DNA of 64,000 nt from Lepraria neglecta (taxonomy: Eukaryota > Ascomycota > Lecanoromycetes > Lecanorales > Stereocaulaceae), in contig CM065650.1 in the NCBI GenBank assembly GCA_033220425.1, forward strand, positions 4,464,001-4,528,000. The letters are read 5' to 3'. The notes under the pieces were generated by a model. That model saw only the letters and a program-made list of their open reading frames with translations, searched no databases and was not told the origin of the DNA. The stretch's first letter is position 1; every line of letters starts with the position of its first letter. Positions 1 through 13,140 of this stretch are shown piece after piece. Position numbers and translations under genes: made by a program.

Positions 1-1
1 C

Positions 2-2011
2 ATCGCCGATATCCGTTTCAAACAACACCGAGATAAATCGGTTGGACCTTTAGAATGGATTCATCCCCGACATCAGATCTTTGTATCTAAAGTATCCGCA
101 GAAAAACCAGCAGGCATGCTTCCCAATGGTACTTCTACCGGTAAAACGCCGCGGTGCAGGACTCTCGCTGAAGTCAACTCTAGGTTGGTGAATATTGACA
201 TGATCCTGGAATGGCTTCACATCTGTACACAACATTCTGATTGCTCTCTATCTGACCGAAGGGAAACGGCGACTGAACCACCGCTCTACCTGATTGATGT
301 CCAAGAACGAATAGTTGTACACGCACCGCCTGAACCCCGATACGTAGCTCTAAGCTATGTGTGGGGCCGAGAAACACGTCATCCAGCGCAGGAGGCAGAG
401 CGACGAGCCTCTTATGACGAGGGAAGCGTATCACTAGCAACAGATTTCCCTTCGAATCTACCCGCAGTCCTCCCTCAGACAATTGAGGACGCTCTCACGG
501 TGGTGACTCGACTGGGAGAGACTTATCTCTGGGTCGACGCTTACTGCATTGATCAAAACAATGAAGCCGAGAAGCAAGCCCAGATAAAGCAGATGGACAA
601 GATTTACTCAAATGCTTTCCTCACAGTAGCAGCTGCGAGCAACATAGACGCCAATGCAGGTCTACCTGGAGTTTCGAAGCCTTTGACACATACATCTCAA
701 CCAGTGGTACGTACATTTTTAGAGAACTCTACCCCCTAATTCACATCCCAGTTCAAGTGACTGGGCTATGTTTTAGGAGCAAACGGTGGGGGCTTACTTC
801 TTATATACTACTAGAACTTGTCTCACAGCCCAGCCGAGGACCTGAAAAGAAAGATGCTGACTCCTAGATGCTCACAGGTTGAGCTACCATTCGGAAACCT
901 GATGGCTACATTTTGGCGGGACATCTATGAAGAACAGGAAAGCTGGCCATGGAATCAACGTGCCTGGACCCTGCAGGAAGCAGTGTTATCCCAGCGACTA
1001 CTTTATTTCACGGAGCAACATTTTCTCTTCAAATGCAACAGCGCGGTTTTAATTGACATCCTCCCAACCAACTCCGCGCAGTACGACCCCAGGTATGCTG
1101 ACAATGTAGCCGCTGACTTACTCAGCATGGTAGTATGGGTATTTCAATTCTATGCTGCGATGGTGTCAGAATATACAAGACGAGAGACGACTCACTCCGC
1201 CGATGCTCTGAATGCAATAGCTGGCGTGTTTCATCGAGTCACTACAAATTGCGGTGCTACCTTTATCAACGGGTTGCCCCATCAAGATCTCATACTAGCG
1301 CTGTCCTGGTCAAACGCAATGCAAGGGGACCTCATCCGTCGTTCTGGATTTCCTTCGTGGTCTTGGTGCGGCTGGAAGGGTCCGGTTTGCTATCAACCGC
1401 ATGCCTGTGACCCTTACCAGCGAAAGAGCAGTAGGCACATAGCCCATGAAATCAACGCAACTGTTGAGTTTCCGAACACTTTCCAGCGCGATGCAAACAT
1501 CGTTCGCATTACCTCCGCCATTGCGAAATTCTCTTTGAGGGCCAGCCATGCAGAGACGAGCGATACCGACCCAAGCAAAAGGCATCTCCGCTGGACTTTG
1601 CTCCACCAAAATGCCCGTCAGCTCGGACCTTTGACCGGAAATTACGGATGCGGATTGGCGATTGACTCTGGGCTGCACTGCAATCTTCTGGGTACGGTGG
1701 AGCTGTTATTCCTCCGCCAATGGCTCTACCAAGATTCGAACGCCAATCAAAGATGGGCAGAAGAAGACGAGCCTTGGCTTCACGAAAGGTCGATTGCCAG
1801 CCAGGCATGGGATGGGGAGTCAGAGGTCTGGCTTTCCAGAAACGCGAAGTCGAGCCAGGATCGGGCGGAGGAAAAGGAAGAGTTGCGCCTGAGTGCTCTG
1901 CTGATTGAACCTACAAAGAACGGTAGCTATCACCGCCTAGGCATCGCTACTATGTTACTTGTGGACTGGGAAGCGGCAAACCCACAGAATGCTACCATTT
2001 GTGTTGAATGA
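2..2011 (+). CDS. HET-domain (heterokaryon incompatibility) protein, 5' partial
   Basis: The N-terminal half carries a HET domain: the signature YVALSYVWG, then LWVDAYCIDQ, then a downstream WNQRAWTLQEA block that normally closes the domain. These proteins mediate non-self recognition and cell death between incompatible fungal strains; many family members have no known partner. Two exons fit: up to 710 and from 834, with a 123-base intron (gtacat..cag) that restores frame. An ATG lies at 116, but the frame stays open without a stop to the left edge (codons from base 2), and the translated stretch reads like protein, so the true start may lie outside the window. The C-terminal half has no recognisable domain, as is usual in this family. 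Confidence in the family is high; the start and the exact intron are less certain. Confidence 0.88.
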
Positions 2012-2426
2012 GAAATGTGAGAAACCCCGAAAGTGAACCTCCGATAACACGTTCACCGAATATTACGTTTTGATATGGCATCGTCAATTTTTCGAGGGTA
2101 GTGGGCCATTATTCTCGTCATATCCAGTGTTCGATCGAAGCGCACAACCAGGCAATTGATACTCCGACGGTACCTCAAATACGGCGAAGCGATTGTAATT
2201 TGGTTGCAACAAACTGAGGAATTGAGTATGAAATCTGAATTCTATGATTGCTATACATACGCCGACTCCTCCCATTTTCAACATCCAACAAAACAGAACC
2301 AGATTTATAACTCCCTCTCATACAAATGCAAAAGCCAACCGGGAATTGACCTTCTGTTCACCCAAGCTCTTTACATTTCCCTCCCAATCTACACCTCACC
2401 CTTCGCCAATATATTATCGTTACCAC
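2012..2426. other. intergenic, convergent gene ends
   Basis: This stretch lies between the stop of the HET gene (plus) and the stop of the secreted-protein gene (minus). It would hold both 3' ends. Small open frames here overlap the antisense of the next gene and show no family features. Confidence 0.5.
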
Positions 2427-3077
2427 TCAAGGACACATCGCCAGTCCCGACTGCGCCTCCTTATTCGCCGAATTGCTCGAAATACACGGATCCCATCTCG
2501 GCACATTATCCCCTTGAGCCGGCACCTTAATAGAATACGGAGCATCGCTGCACGGACTACAAGCAGGCCAATCGCCACCACCACACGTCTTCTTCGTGCC
2601 GGAAACAGTTTGGAAGGGTGAGGTGGATGTCATGCCGCATGTGTAGAAGGGAGTGCCGGAGGGGCAGGTGACGCCATCGCTCGTGCCAGTCGTGTGGGTG
2701 TAAGTGTAGGCGATTGAGGGACTGAATGCTAGGGAGCCGATTTCAGGTCTACCGATGTATGCGTCGTCAGCAATGTGTTCCTTGTGAAAATGGTCCTGGG
2801 GAAGGCTATAAACTTACAGGTCCAGCGTCAAAGAACCACCTTCAGTAATTGTCACGCTATTGGAAACGGACTCTGATTTACCGATGCTGCATGGGGTGCC
2901 CGAGGTTGAGCCGCATGTTTGTGCTGCTACATTGAGGACGGGTGCGTCCCAGAATACAGTGCCGGCGCTGGCGGTGTAGCTGTAGGTTGGTAGGGGACAT
3001 TGGCCGACTGGGTAGACTGTTGGGGCTCCGGCGGCCATGCTGGCTAGTAGCAAGGAGGAGATGATGGATTGATACAT
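2427..3077 (-). CDS. small secreted cysteine-rich protein
   Basis: The start at 3077 opens with a clear signal peptide (MYQSIISSLLLASMAAGA). Two exons, 2818-3077 and 2427-2748, are joined across a 69-base intron (gtaagt..tag, 2749-2817) and give 193 residues. The mature part holds about ten cysteines, three in exon 1 and seven in exon 2, and is rich in Ser, Thr, Gly and Pro. No enzyme motif is visible. The layout (signal peptide, under 200 residues, many cysteines) is that of fungal extracellular proteins, including candidate effectors and cell-wall-associated proteins; which one cannot be told from sequence. It is the last confident gene before about 4 kb of gene-poor DNA. Confidence 0.8.
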
Positions 3078-5780
3078 TGTGCTGATGGAGCGGAGGAGGG
3101 GCTTTGATCGTTTGGGTGGTTTGAGGATTGGTGGTGAGGAAGATTGGATGATTGACTTTGCTGATGAATTTTGTGATTGATGTCTGCTTCAACGTGCATC
3201 TTTGGAGTCTTTTATATTCATCTTCACCTCGCAAGATCATCCTCTCTCCATGACGTCGCTGGCAATGCCATAGCCAGCTTGTCAAAATGTCTCACGGAGG
3301 TCGCCTTTGCTAAATGTAGCTCAGACGCTGTCGAGTATTTCACGAGATGATGGTCTTCTGAAAAGCCTCATTGGGGTCCGAACGTGCAACAAGGTGGGAA
3401 GTTTCACGCTAGCTGGGGTGCATTGCCAGCATTGGATGGAGATCTTGGGGAGAGCTGTCATTTGTCTTTGATTGTATAAAGAGAGAAGTTTCACGCCAAA
3501 GACAGTAGAATACTGCCTATGCCTGATGAGGATCTCCACAACAATCATAGCATCTGGAATGGCGTGTGCTAAACGAAACATTTCATGCCGGACGCGGTCG
3601 AGGTAGGCCTGAACCTGATGACCATCCCCTGTGGCCATGCCATCGAAGGTTGTCAACTGCCATGTTTCAGCCAGAGGCTCTTAAATGGCCCCTGTAGCCG
3701 ACAACGATCTCCCGCAAAGCGATATCATTGCGGCGCGCCCTTCTAAAGATACATTCCATTTTTACGTTGACAATTCTGTATCCGTAGGGTCGATGTCCGG
3801 ACGTGCCACAATCTCATCTCGCGAAAAGCGCACACATTGGTGCTCAGCCTCAGCCTCGAAAAATTAGTCTTGGCATCATACACCATGGAAGCTGTGTGTA
3901 AGCTTTTTTTTGTCTGAAACATCCGTGATCATAGACCCTTAAGACCCCCAGAACATGGTCACAAATAGGTGCTAGATTAGGCAAGGGTCTCTCGCGAGAC
4001 TCGCTGTGCTTGGGTAGTCGGCTACCTTCGCCCCCACTGACCTGCAGCAAATAAGGTAAGTGGCGGAGCGGACTGCGGGTGGCACCACGGATTACTGCCT
4101 TTCAAAATCGACCAATATCTGATGAAACATAGGGAGATAATCTGGCTTGGGAGAGGTTTTTGCGCTTCTTCTGATTTTATTAACAGTGTTGTATATTTAA
4201 CGGCATCGTAAATACGATCTTCATTGATAAGGCACGCTATAACGGAACCGAATCCCTCCTAGCAATGCTTAGGACTCTTTGTTGCCGGCGACAAAGAGGA
4301 GACTCTTGCTGTCGGCGCGGAAACTCATTTGTGCGTTGGCTCCACTGCCAGACCGCTTAGAGGCTTGCTCCTCCGACTGAGGCGTATTGTCTCATGGAAA
4401 CGACCGGGTTCTGCAGCTTACCATCGTCTGGCGGTAAGAGTCTCGCCCAGTGGCTTCGACGATTCCGTTGTAAAGAGCACGCCCGATTTTCTATGACTGG
4501 CCCCGATTCTATCACTCCATCGACTATCCTCTGGTATAGTCAAGCTCAGTGGCGAGAGCAGTAACACTTCGCAATTAGCTGCACACCTCGTTAGCCCACT
4601 GTGAGCATTGCTCGACGTCCTGTGCTCTGTTATGTTCCCGAATCAAGCAAAGAGCAGACCCGGTTCTCATTGCTCTGTGTCTCTTCGGACCACTGGTGTT
4701 CACTAGCGCTACCATGCCATCCAGTGTAGAGACACAGCGGCGATTTTCACAGAAGTTTTGTTCGCTGGCAGCATTGGTAGCCATTGCGTGGTCGGTCCGG
4801 CCCTCGCAAATCACAGCGACAGAAGCGAGCATATCCACTGGGCCTAGTGGGTCAACCCCTAGTCGCACCACGCAGGCTTCTCCTGTGTTGCCAAGCCTCT
4901 AGTGAAAGTTTTGGGTGGCCATGGCTCTTCATCAACCAGTCCGATGATGTGCGGTGCCCTTAGCAGACATTCTGTGTGTTAGCACAAAGGACCGAGAAGC
5001 CAACATTCTTACAGACAAAACTGTCAGAATGTTCATGAACGATGACAAGTAGTTCGTCTGCAGCAGGCCGTGAGTTTCCTTAAGCCCCTTCGAGGGCCAG
5101 TCTGCATTGGGTAAGACCACTTGATTGATCTCGAGAGCTCTCAAGCTTGCGCAAGTCAATCGCAGAAAGTTCACCACATCCCACACCACCATCCACATTG
5201 TGAAAATGCTAGACGTCGTTGAAAAGCTATTCTGCATAACACACGAATGCTAGTTCTCCCTCTTGAGATGCAGCTTGCGCAAGTGGGATTCCACCGCATC
5301 CCACTTGTGAATCCAAGTGCTTCCCAACAAGCAGTTCGCAGCGAGAAAGACGTGAACCTACCTCGGTCAGTCCTTCAAGCAACCTGCAAGACTCATCCAC
5401 CCACTGCTTCATTCTTCCGCTGGAAGATATAGCACGTCCGTGAAATACAATAAAACAGCCGATCCGAAGCTCAATTCGTACCTCGGCCTTTGCAAAGCCT
5501 AGTCTTCATCGAGGTTATCATCACATCCACTGTCGAGCGTCGTACGGCCCGGCCCTGCAGCTCTACCTTCCATCCCGTCTTTTCCACTTACGGCGGCAGT
5601 AAAACTCGGTTTGGGACAAGATCGTACTCTTAGGCCTGTATAATAATACGGAGCTTTGATTCCAAAGTCAAGTAATCTTGTACGGTCCTGCAAGCCTCAT
5701 AAACGCGCCTCCGCCGCATCCAGCTCTAGCTTTTGCCCTAGAGATCCATCTCCCCTCTGTCAATTTGTCAAATGACGTCT

Positions 5781-5810
5781 CATTTCATTTCATCTCATCT
5801 CATCTCATCT
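5781..5810. repeat. pentanucleotide repeat (catyt)n
   Basis: Two catttcattt-type units are followed by four catct units in a row. It is a short simple repeat in non-coding DNA with no evident function. Confidence 0.8.
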
Positions 5811-6992
5811 TACATGCATAAACTTCAAAGTTTCTCGTACATTTGCCAGTAAGCGGGGCACCAAATAGGTATATCATCATGCAGTCTCACTGCATGACCT
5901 CGGTCTTTTCCTCCACCTAAACCACATCAAGCTTCCTGGCGCATTCTCTTGCATAGAGTATGCATGCCACTACACCTCTTCGAGGTTTCCAGCACTACAA
6001 CTATCGTACGTCGCAAGAAGGGCGTCCGGTCTTCCTACCCTTCTCGCCGCAGCCCCAGGTCAAGAACGATCCAACGAGACCTTAGCCTCATGCACCATCA
6101 TCATCTTGGCACCTATCAAAAATCCCTTTCCAGCGCCCAATGGCTTGTACCAATCATGCACCGCTCATAGCACTCAAAACATGACTCGCCAATTGAAGGC
6201 CTCCCCAGGCAATTCCGCCTGCCCTATCAAATCCGTAAGGCAAAAAACGCCACCAACCCAAAAGCGGAAGGTCATATTCTCCCTTTTCCCTTCGTCGATG
6301 CCCGCTAGAACAAAGCTAAAGCTCGGCTGGCTCGCGGAAGTCTGTCGATCCGAAAAGCAAGCCACTGACGACATATGATGATGCTGAAACATGCAATTAG
6401 GGCGCTAGACAGGGATGGGCGATCGCCAGGGACGAGGGGAGGGTGTGGGCCGTCATAAGTTTGGGGTTGGGCATCGGGATCAGTGAGTAGTGACAATGGG
6501 GGCGAATGGAGGGCGGTGAGGAAGGCGCTGGGGTCGGTGGTAATGGGCCGGTTGGGTGAAGACCCATGGTTGGGTCTGAGCGAAACATTGGTTGTGTATG
6601 AATGGTGACGCTGTCTCATGTCAATCTGCAAAGGACAACGTGCTGCCATGTGGTCGCACGAGAATCACTGACGATCTATGGTTGATCATTGATATTTTCC
6701 AAAAATTAACATTAAATACATAATTGTGACTGCAATCGCCATAGCGAATGTGGGTATAGCTCTCTTCATGATCGTACAATTCCTTCAACAAATCCAGGGC
6801 TGTCCTGCCGTTCGCCGCAAAGCCCTGCTAGTATAGCCCGAACGCCATAGATGGGTATGTAGCGACGGTGAAATGCCCTCTATAATATTGTACAGGGTGC
6901 TTTCGAGTGTAAACGCCTGCCCAAAAAACCCCCCGGCGGGATGAAGCCTCAGCAGACTTTGCTGAAGCGTGATGCTTGATCGTGGCGGTCTT

Positions 6993-7032
6993 GGTCGAAC
7001 GGTCGAACGGTCGAATGGTCGAATGGTCGAAT
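6993..7032. repeat. 8-bp tandem repeat, ggtcgaay x5
   Basis: Five uninterrupted copies of an 8-bp unit: the first two end in c, the last three in t. It ends about 60 bases beyond the stop of the zinc-finger gene, so it may lie in that gene's 3' untranslated region. Confidence 0.9.
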
Positions 7033-7093
7033 TTAAATCTGAATGGCTTTTGTGAAACTTGGGACTAACCCAGAGCAATAGCAATGACCCTTC

Positions 7094-8231
7094 TCACTTC
7101 TCGGATGCCCATGAGCCCTCTGGTGATTCATGATCTGAGACTCGGTCGCCCTTGTGGACCTTGCGATGGCGGCGCAAGTTGGAGACGACGGAGAAATGGC
7201 GTCCACAGCCTTCAGCTTCGCAGGCATAAGGCTTCTCGCCAGTGTGGCTGTACATATGTGTTTGCAGCGAGCTTGGGCGAGTGAAGCGCTTGTCGCAGAT
7301 CTTGCACTTATGCTTCTTCTGTGTGTTCGACGAAACCTTAGAATTGAATTGACCCATCATGGATTGAGGTGCTGGCAATGTTGTGGTGCCAATGATGTTG
7401 TTTGGCCTTGGGAGTGTTCGCGAGCTAACGGACTCCATATCTGATTGAGAGCCATAGTCGGAGGAAACTGAAGAAGCAACAGAGCTGCTGTAATATGATG
7501 ATGGGTTGTAGCTGGCGTCTGAGATGGAGGAGTGGGCTGAGTGGGCTGAGTGGGTGGATGGGAATCCATAGCCATCAGTAGATCTTCGGTCGCTCCCGTT
7601 TCCATATATATTTCTTGGTGTAGTTAGATCCTGGCTGAGTGCGACCATGCCTCGACTGGCGTCAAGTGCATCAGTGAATGTGGGTTGTGGTTGAGATGAA
7701 GAGGACACAGAGCTTCTGTGATTGTGATTAGCTGATGCCACAAGCCAATTCTAAGATTGGATATACTCACGAGTGAGACAATCGCCTAACCTCATCTTGA
7801 GGCTGTGATTGTGCGACGGTGCCGTATGCGTTTACGTACGGTGCTGATATGGGAGCGTATGAGCTGACTGAAGATGGCGCAGCTGAGTATCCTTGCTCAT
7901 ATGTAGGTCGGTGGGCGAGTAGATCTTGCGACATGTCTAGCAAATTATTCTGGCCGTAGTTCGAGTAGTTGGTGGTTGCGCTCATTGATGGTGCGCTTGC
8001 TGGGATGGAGGAATATGGCACGGAGGCTGTGCTGGCGCGAGTAGGCTCTTGTTTGAGCTGGCCATAACTAGTGGTGTTGGAGCTCATTGAGGTTGGGAAG
8101 AGTTGAGGATGATGTCCTGATGAGCTCGAGGACCATGGATTGTTGAACTGAGGCCCGTTGCTATAGGACATATGGTCGAAGCCCATTGATGAACCGAGAT
8201 GGTTGTTGCGCTGATCCATTGTCATAGTCAT
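7094..8231 (-). CDS. two-finger C2H2 transcription factor, FlbC-like
   Basis: Exons 7771-8231 and 7094-7715 join over a 55-base intron (gtgagt..cacag) to give 360 residues. The first ~285 residues are low-complexity (Ser, Tyr, Asn, Gln), as in activation regions. Near residues 290-343 come two consecutive C2H2 fingers: the first reads [20 protein letters not shown] plus its last His, linked by TGEKP to a second with a CX4C knuckle and HX3H. The finger order, the KKHKC lead-in and the length fit my memory of the FlbC regulator of conidiation in Aspergillus (about 354 residues), a nuclear DNA-binding protein. C2H2 identity is certain from the sequence; the FlbC assignment is by recall and needs a search. 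A long upstream gap leaves room for a large promoter, common for developmental regulators. Confidence 0.88.
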
Positions 8232-11200
8232 CTTAAAGGGCTGGTGATCTGCGTGGTAGGAGCTCGTCGGTTGTTGGTCTTGCGGTGAGATGTTTGTACA
8301 GTGAGACCAAAGGGGCGATGAGCTGGGCTTATGAAGGTTGAGGCGGTCAAGTGTGAGGTGGTCTAGATGTATAAGATTGGTTGGTATGTGTCTGCATCAA
8401 TATACTTTGATATAACAGGAACAGTGGAGAGTGGATGAAAGAGTTAAAGGATCAGCGGGGGATGGCTATGTTTAAGAATGATCAACACGAGGTCCGTGGG
8501 AGGGAGGTATCTTAAGATAAGTATTTTACAAGTGTGCTCGGTGACCTTTGCCGGGAGATGAAGACGACAGGAGTGACAGGGACAAATCACCACCTTTGTC
8601 AATGGCGTCGCGCCCAATAAACCCTGACGCTAAAATGCTGAGGCATGGGGGTTGCTGTCTAGTAATTTTTCTGGCTAACTACGTCAACTTACCGCCAGAC
8701 TATTGGGTTTTGTAAAGTTCACTGGTTAGGCTGGAAATAGTATGGCCTATCCGACTGCAATGATCCCCTCAGCAAGCCACAAACGCCATTTGGCTTTATC
8801 TCCCGTCTACTAGCGCTGGATCGGGCTAGTAGGTTTTTATATGGAGCATGGTTCAGGGATGTTGTAAGATGTCCGGGAAACTAAGGGGACACAGGGATAA
8901 TGATGTTGTGGGGAAGTCTCTGGACGGCATCATCAACGAATGAGGTCTCCATGATCCCATTTGGTCGCAAGGCTATGCCCATCCAAGACATCGAATGCCT
9001 TCTTCGCTTCGTCCTCTCGATGAGGCAGAGCACGTGCCAAGTCCAAAACCCCCTCATCCCTGTGCTGTATCAGTTGCGCTAAACGTGTAGGCCGAGCACC
9101 AGCGAAGCAGCAACGCTATCGCAGCTTCATTATAATTCCACGGAATGGTTCATAGCAAGTACCGGCATATGTCACGTCCAGCGGTACCTAAGGGTAGAGG
9201 TACCGCATCGAGCGCATTCGTATTGCTTGCTGGCTTGATCTACTACGAGGAGCAGCATGAGAATAGTGGAATCTATAAACAAATTCCTGGAACCGGAGTA
9301 CCACGACTTGGCTAACAAGTTCCAATGTTCCGGTATCTTGCGGGCATTTGTCTTGCTGGCTGTAGCAGTTTCAGCACGTGTTCTCGTCATGTGGAGGAGC
9401 ATGTACATGGGCAATTATCATAGCACGCATCCCCAAAATTGATAGGGCATGCTTTCCATCGCCTTCAGTCTCCCTTTCGGTAGAGGCGTTGCGACGGTAA
9501 TGATGACGCTGCTCGTCTCCCGCAGCCTTCGGGGTGATCAGGGACCGCCTGCATTTCGTGGCGCTCGGTTGTGCTCCCGAAAGGCAAGCCTCATTCCACT
9601 AAAACAGCTAGCCCGTGCAAAAGGTTCGGACGAGACGATGTCATCGTGCGCCTTACTCTGAGACGTTCCAAAACGCTGTCATTACGCCATATTCCCAACG
9701 GGCCACTCGCTGCTTGTTGTTATTCTACCCTGGGACAAGTGTCGTCATTTCAAAGTAATTCATATGCGCTGATTGCTTGTGCCAATGTAATAGGGTAGGA
9801 GCAATCCTCTATCGAGATCATTGCACCGCCCGGCGTCTATCTTCCGCCATACAAACAATGCTCCGTGATACTTGCGTGAGGTAGTCGAACCCTCGATCGA
9901 TCCATTGCTGACTCAGGTATAATTGACTTCTGCTCGTTGTGTTTTACGATACAAAACACGTGTACCGAATCGCCTATCAGCCCCACACCCATGCCTGACA
10001 CAGCCCCAAACGGACAGAAACTTCCGCGGAAACAGATCTCTATCTTGCAGAAACAGGACTCGCATGGCTTGAATGTGGAGCTTTTAGAAGCCCTTTCGAA
10101 CGCCATATCCGCCTATAGCATAAGCTTAGCTCGCATTAGGGTCGTCGATCATTGAACACTAGGAGGAGAGCGCAGGCAAATCTCGATTTGCCACTTTGGT
10201 GTTCTTTTTATATCAGCCATATGGAGGCCATGGAGTTGGCCGAAGATAAGGTAGATGTTCTGGAAGAGCGACTGAAGATCTTTTACATGCTGTTACTATA
10301 TTCAGGACCATGAGGTCGCTGTAAGGTAAATAGTCCGGCAGAGCGACAGCAGATCCGGGTCGTCTGGGCCAGTTCTTTTTATATCGATTTCAATTGACTT
10401 AGGTATTTTACACGCACCAACGTATGGACATAGCCTCATTTCTAGGATTCTGCATGAGTCCAGATCGTGCTGTTGTAGAAGTGGCAATTGAGGTCCAAGA
10501 ATAACTTCCAAAAGTCGTAGAATGGCCTAGGCGGTTTGCGTTGTGCAGTTCCGTGCGAGTAGTATGGTTTCAATTGTGCTTGAAATCTCTACTTTCGTGC
10601 ATCGAGAATGATCACAATGAAAATAAGCAAGCTTCAAGCTGCATGCAGCCTGTTTTTAGGCGTGCTATCTCATAAAGAATGTCCTGCCTTATTGACAACA
10701 TGCAGGCTGAAGTAGTATTGCTGCTAGCTTGCACTCAATGCTCGCTACTGCTCGGCCCTTCGGAAACCTGCCTCGGACGGACGACGCAAAGGGGGATGGT
10801 CTTTGGGGAGAGTGTCTAAAGAGGAGGTCTTATTGGTAGGGCTCGAAAGTATAGCTGATAATCCACAAAATGGAGAAGAAGATAAATGGTAAGAGAAACA
10901 TGACGGGTCATAACGCCCACGGAAGATACTCACTACGCGAGGGAAATCGATCTTCCAAGGCCTTCTGTTACTAGTACGGAGAGGAATTACATGGTATTTG
11001 CTCCATCCACTGTCTTGGAGCCAAGACTGACATCGAATACAGAATCTATATACTGCCTCGAAAGACACCGAACGGGCTCTCGTCCTACATACAGGTTCAT
11101 CATCGCCACATCCCAACTCTACATATCGAGCTGCTAGGACGGTCGGAGAAGCCGTCATATTGGGAATATTCTCAACATTTACGTCTTGCTGTTCTCAGCA

Positions 11201-11997
11201 TTCCTATCCAAATCGCTCAAGGGAAGATACTACGGTCACCACACCCAGACCATAACCCAATACCTTTCCGGTCAAATCTCAGTTCAGTGACCTCGTCATG
11301 CGTCATCCCTCTTTTCCCCTGCGAGATCAAAGGCGTGAAGTTCTTTCATGAGCGTTCCCCGCATTACGCTATATGAAGATTGTCAGCACAGGTGGCTGCA
11401 TTTGAACAAGGTTCACGAATGGCAATATCAGCTTTCGCACAAAGAAAAATATCTCAAGATTCCACGGCTTCCATTTCGCGTGCTCGGGATTGCTTGCTGG
11501 TTTCTACCGCAGGCCTGCTTTCCAACTAGTAGACGCGACTCCCAGGTCCATACGGCCGCTCTATTTCGAGGCTTTTCCCACCCGCATCCGCATTTCCTTC
11601 CGGCAATTTGTAATACTGATGTCTTCTCTATGTTTGACACCTTGCTAGGACGCCCAGCCGAATTCGAAGAGACCTCCGTGTGCACAACAGAGCCTTCCAA
11701 AATGCGGGCCTCCTCCATCCTCAAGTGTTTCCATTAGAAGGAAAGTTGCCAAGCCCATGCTTGACTTCAAATGGCCTCGATAGCTATCTCTGACAACCGA
11801 GGTTGCACCTCCTACCAGGTACCAACATTAATAGTACATCAGCCAGAATACGAAAAGACACCCTGACTAGCCCCATCAGCTTCGTCCACGTATACAATTC
11901 TCATCACATGAGCGGTACACCCACATCGGCCTTGCATCCCGTCTACTTCTGGTTGTGACGCGCCTTCTTGCCCACAGTCTCCGGTTCAGCCGAGCTG
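8232..11997. other. gene-poor tract upstream of the zinc-finger gene
   Basis: The first kilobase (to about 9.2 kb) is probably promoter and 5' leader of the minus-strand zinc-finger gene. Beyond it, frames such as 10745-11158 (minus) and 11348-11737 (plus) are over 100 codons long but have biased, arginine-rich or mixed composition, no motif and antisense competitors, so they are not called. Confidence 0.4.
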
Positions 11998-12530
11998 CTA
12001 ACCTTGCGTTTGCGGCTTGCCCCCAAAGCCCTCATCATTCCCAAAAGCTCCAGATACTACACCATACGTTGATTCGACATGTAGTGCTTGCGATACGATT
12101 GCTTACCTGGTCTCGCCGGTGCAACCTGCTGCGCAATCTCGTGTCCAATGTGGCCGGCACCAGCACCTTTCTTCGGAGTCAGGCCAAATAACCCGGCTGC
12201 CTTGGGTGGTGGAAGATCCAAGCCTGAGTCCTGGGGTGCGTTTAGGCTGTCGCTAGACTTGAGCGCCCCTTTGGACGGGGAAGCGACACTATCGAGGTTG
12301 TTGATCCAAGCGTTATTGGCTGAGAAAGCTAGAGGTCGGCATAGTGGCTCTGCCACCAGCGGTTAGTGTCCCATGGCGAGCTCCAACGGCTTGACTGTGC
12401 AGAGTATGTCGTGCCTGTGGCCTGGTTCCAGCCTCCTCCGACATTGATTTCCCCAATACCGTTCCAGACGTCTTGGCTTTCTGCCTGGAGGCGATTGGTG
12501 GGGCATCGGACTGATGGACTGGGTCACCCT
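11998..12530 (-). pseudogene. decayed coding fragment of unknown family
   Basis: Read on the minus strand, two adjacent stretches look coding but lie in different frames. The upstream one contains WNGIGEINVGGGWNQATG and RWWQSHYADL; the downstream one continues with NNAWINNLDS and later PPPKAAGLFGLTPKKGAGAG, ending in a short exon after a plausible gtaagc..tag intron. The change of frame near 12340 has no good splice signals, so a frameshift in an old gene is the simplest reading. The function is unknown. It could also be a small intact gene using only the downstream part. The surrounding DNA is gene-poor. Confidence 0.4.
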
Positions 12531-13140
12531 CTCAGCTTCTGCACAGAGGCTCGTTGCCCGAATCATGGAAGCGTCAACGCGGATGTTCTATGCTTAAGTA
12601 TCTCAACCACTGCACTGAATTCAAACTACACATTTAACGAGAGGCCCTGCAACCTGCATAACCAAAGAAGAGAAGAAAGAAATCAAGCATTCGCAATCTT
12701 CCTTTCGCTATACAACATGGTACATCATGTTATACTTCATTTCGCCATCGCTCAGAGTCCGAAACACTCCAACGTAATCGACCCGCTTGTGCCCAAGATC
12801 CTCCTGGTGCTGCTCCAAAAAGCATCGAATGCTCTTGCCATGGGCAGCGCCTGGAAGCAGTCTCCGTCCGTTCGGCGTCGTTGTAGAAAATGATTCCCCT
12901 GGCCAAGGCTTCAACGCATCCGCCGAAGACACTCCGGCGACTTGGTTAATCACAGTCGGTATGTTCGAGTCGCTATTGATATTGCGCCTAAAGAAGAACT
13001 GAATTATTTCCGGTTGTACATGACCAGGGAGTGAAATGGCTAAAATGCCGCTCGAAAGCGAAAAGATAAAGACCATGAGTACAAAGAGTGAAATATTAGA
13101 CCTCTCTTCTTCTCAATCATTTAGCAGTCCTCACAATACC
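12531..13140. other. no gene seen
   Basis: Only short overlapping frames without motifs. Nothing could be supported here. Confidence 0.4.

Larger units (their letters stand above)
3078..7093. other. gene-poor tract, nothing confidently coding
   Basis: No frame here shows family signatures, a signal peptide or a convincing chain of spliced exons. Open frames are short and shadow one another on both strands. The stretch holds two simple repeats (listed separately) and a weak direct similarity: 5143-5155 and 5271-5283 share agcttgcgcaagt and are each followed by a related ccaccrcatcccac-like segment, possibly an old duplication of about 128 bases. Confidence 0.4.

Noticed and set aside
4575-4871. 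Minus-strand frame with faint armadillo/leucine-rich flavour
   Set aside because: The resemblance is only in spacing of Ala/Leu; there is no repeat periodicity, start context or exon partner, and an opposing frame overlaps it.
10745-11158. 137-codon minus-strand frame
   Set aside because: Arg/Ser-rich mixed composition without motifs, in gene-poor DNA; likely chance.
11348-11737. 129-codon plus-strand frame
   Set aside because: A minus-strand frame of similar length covers it, and neither has a family signature or splice context.
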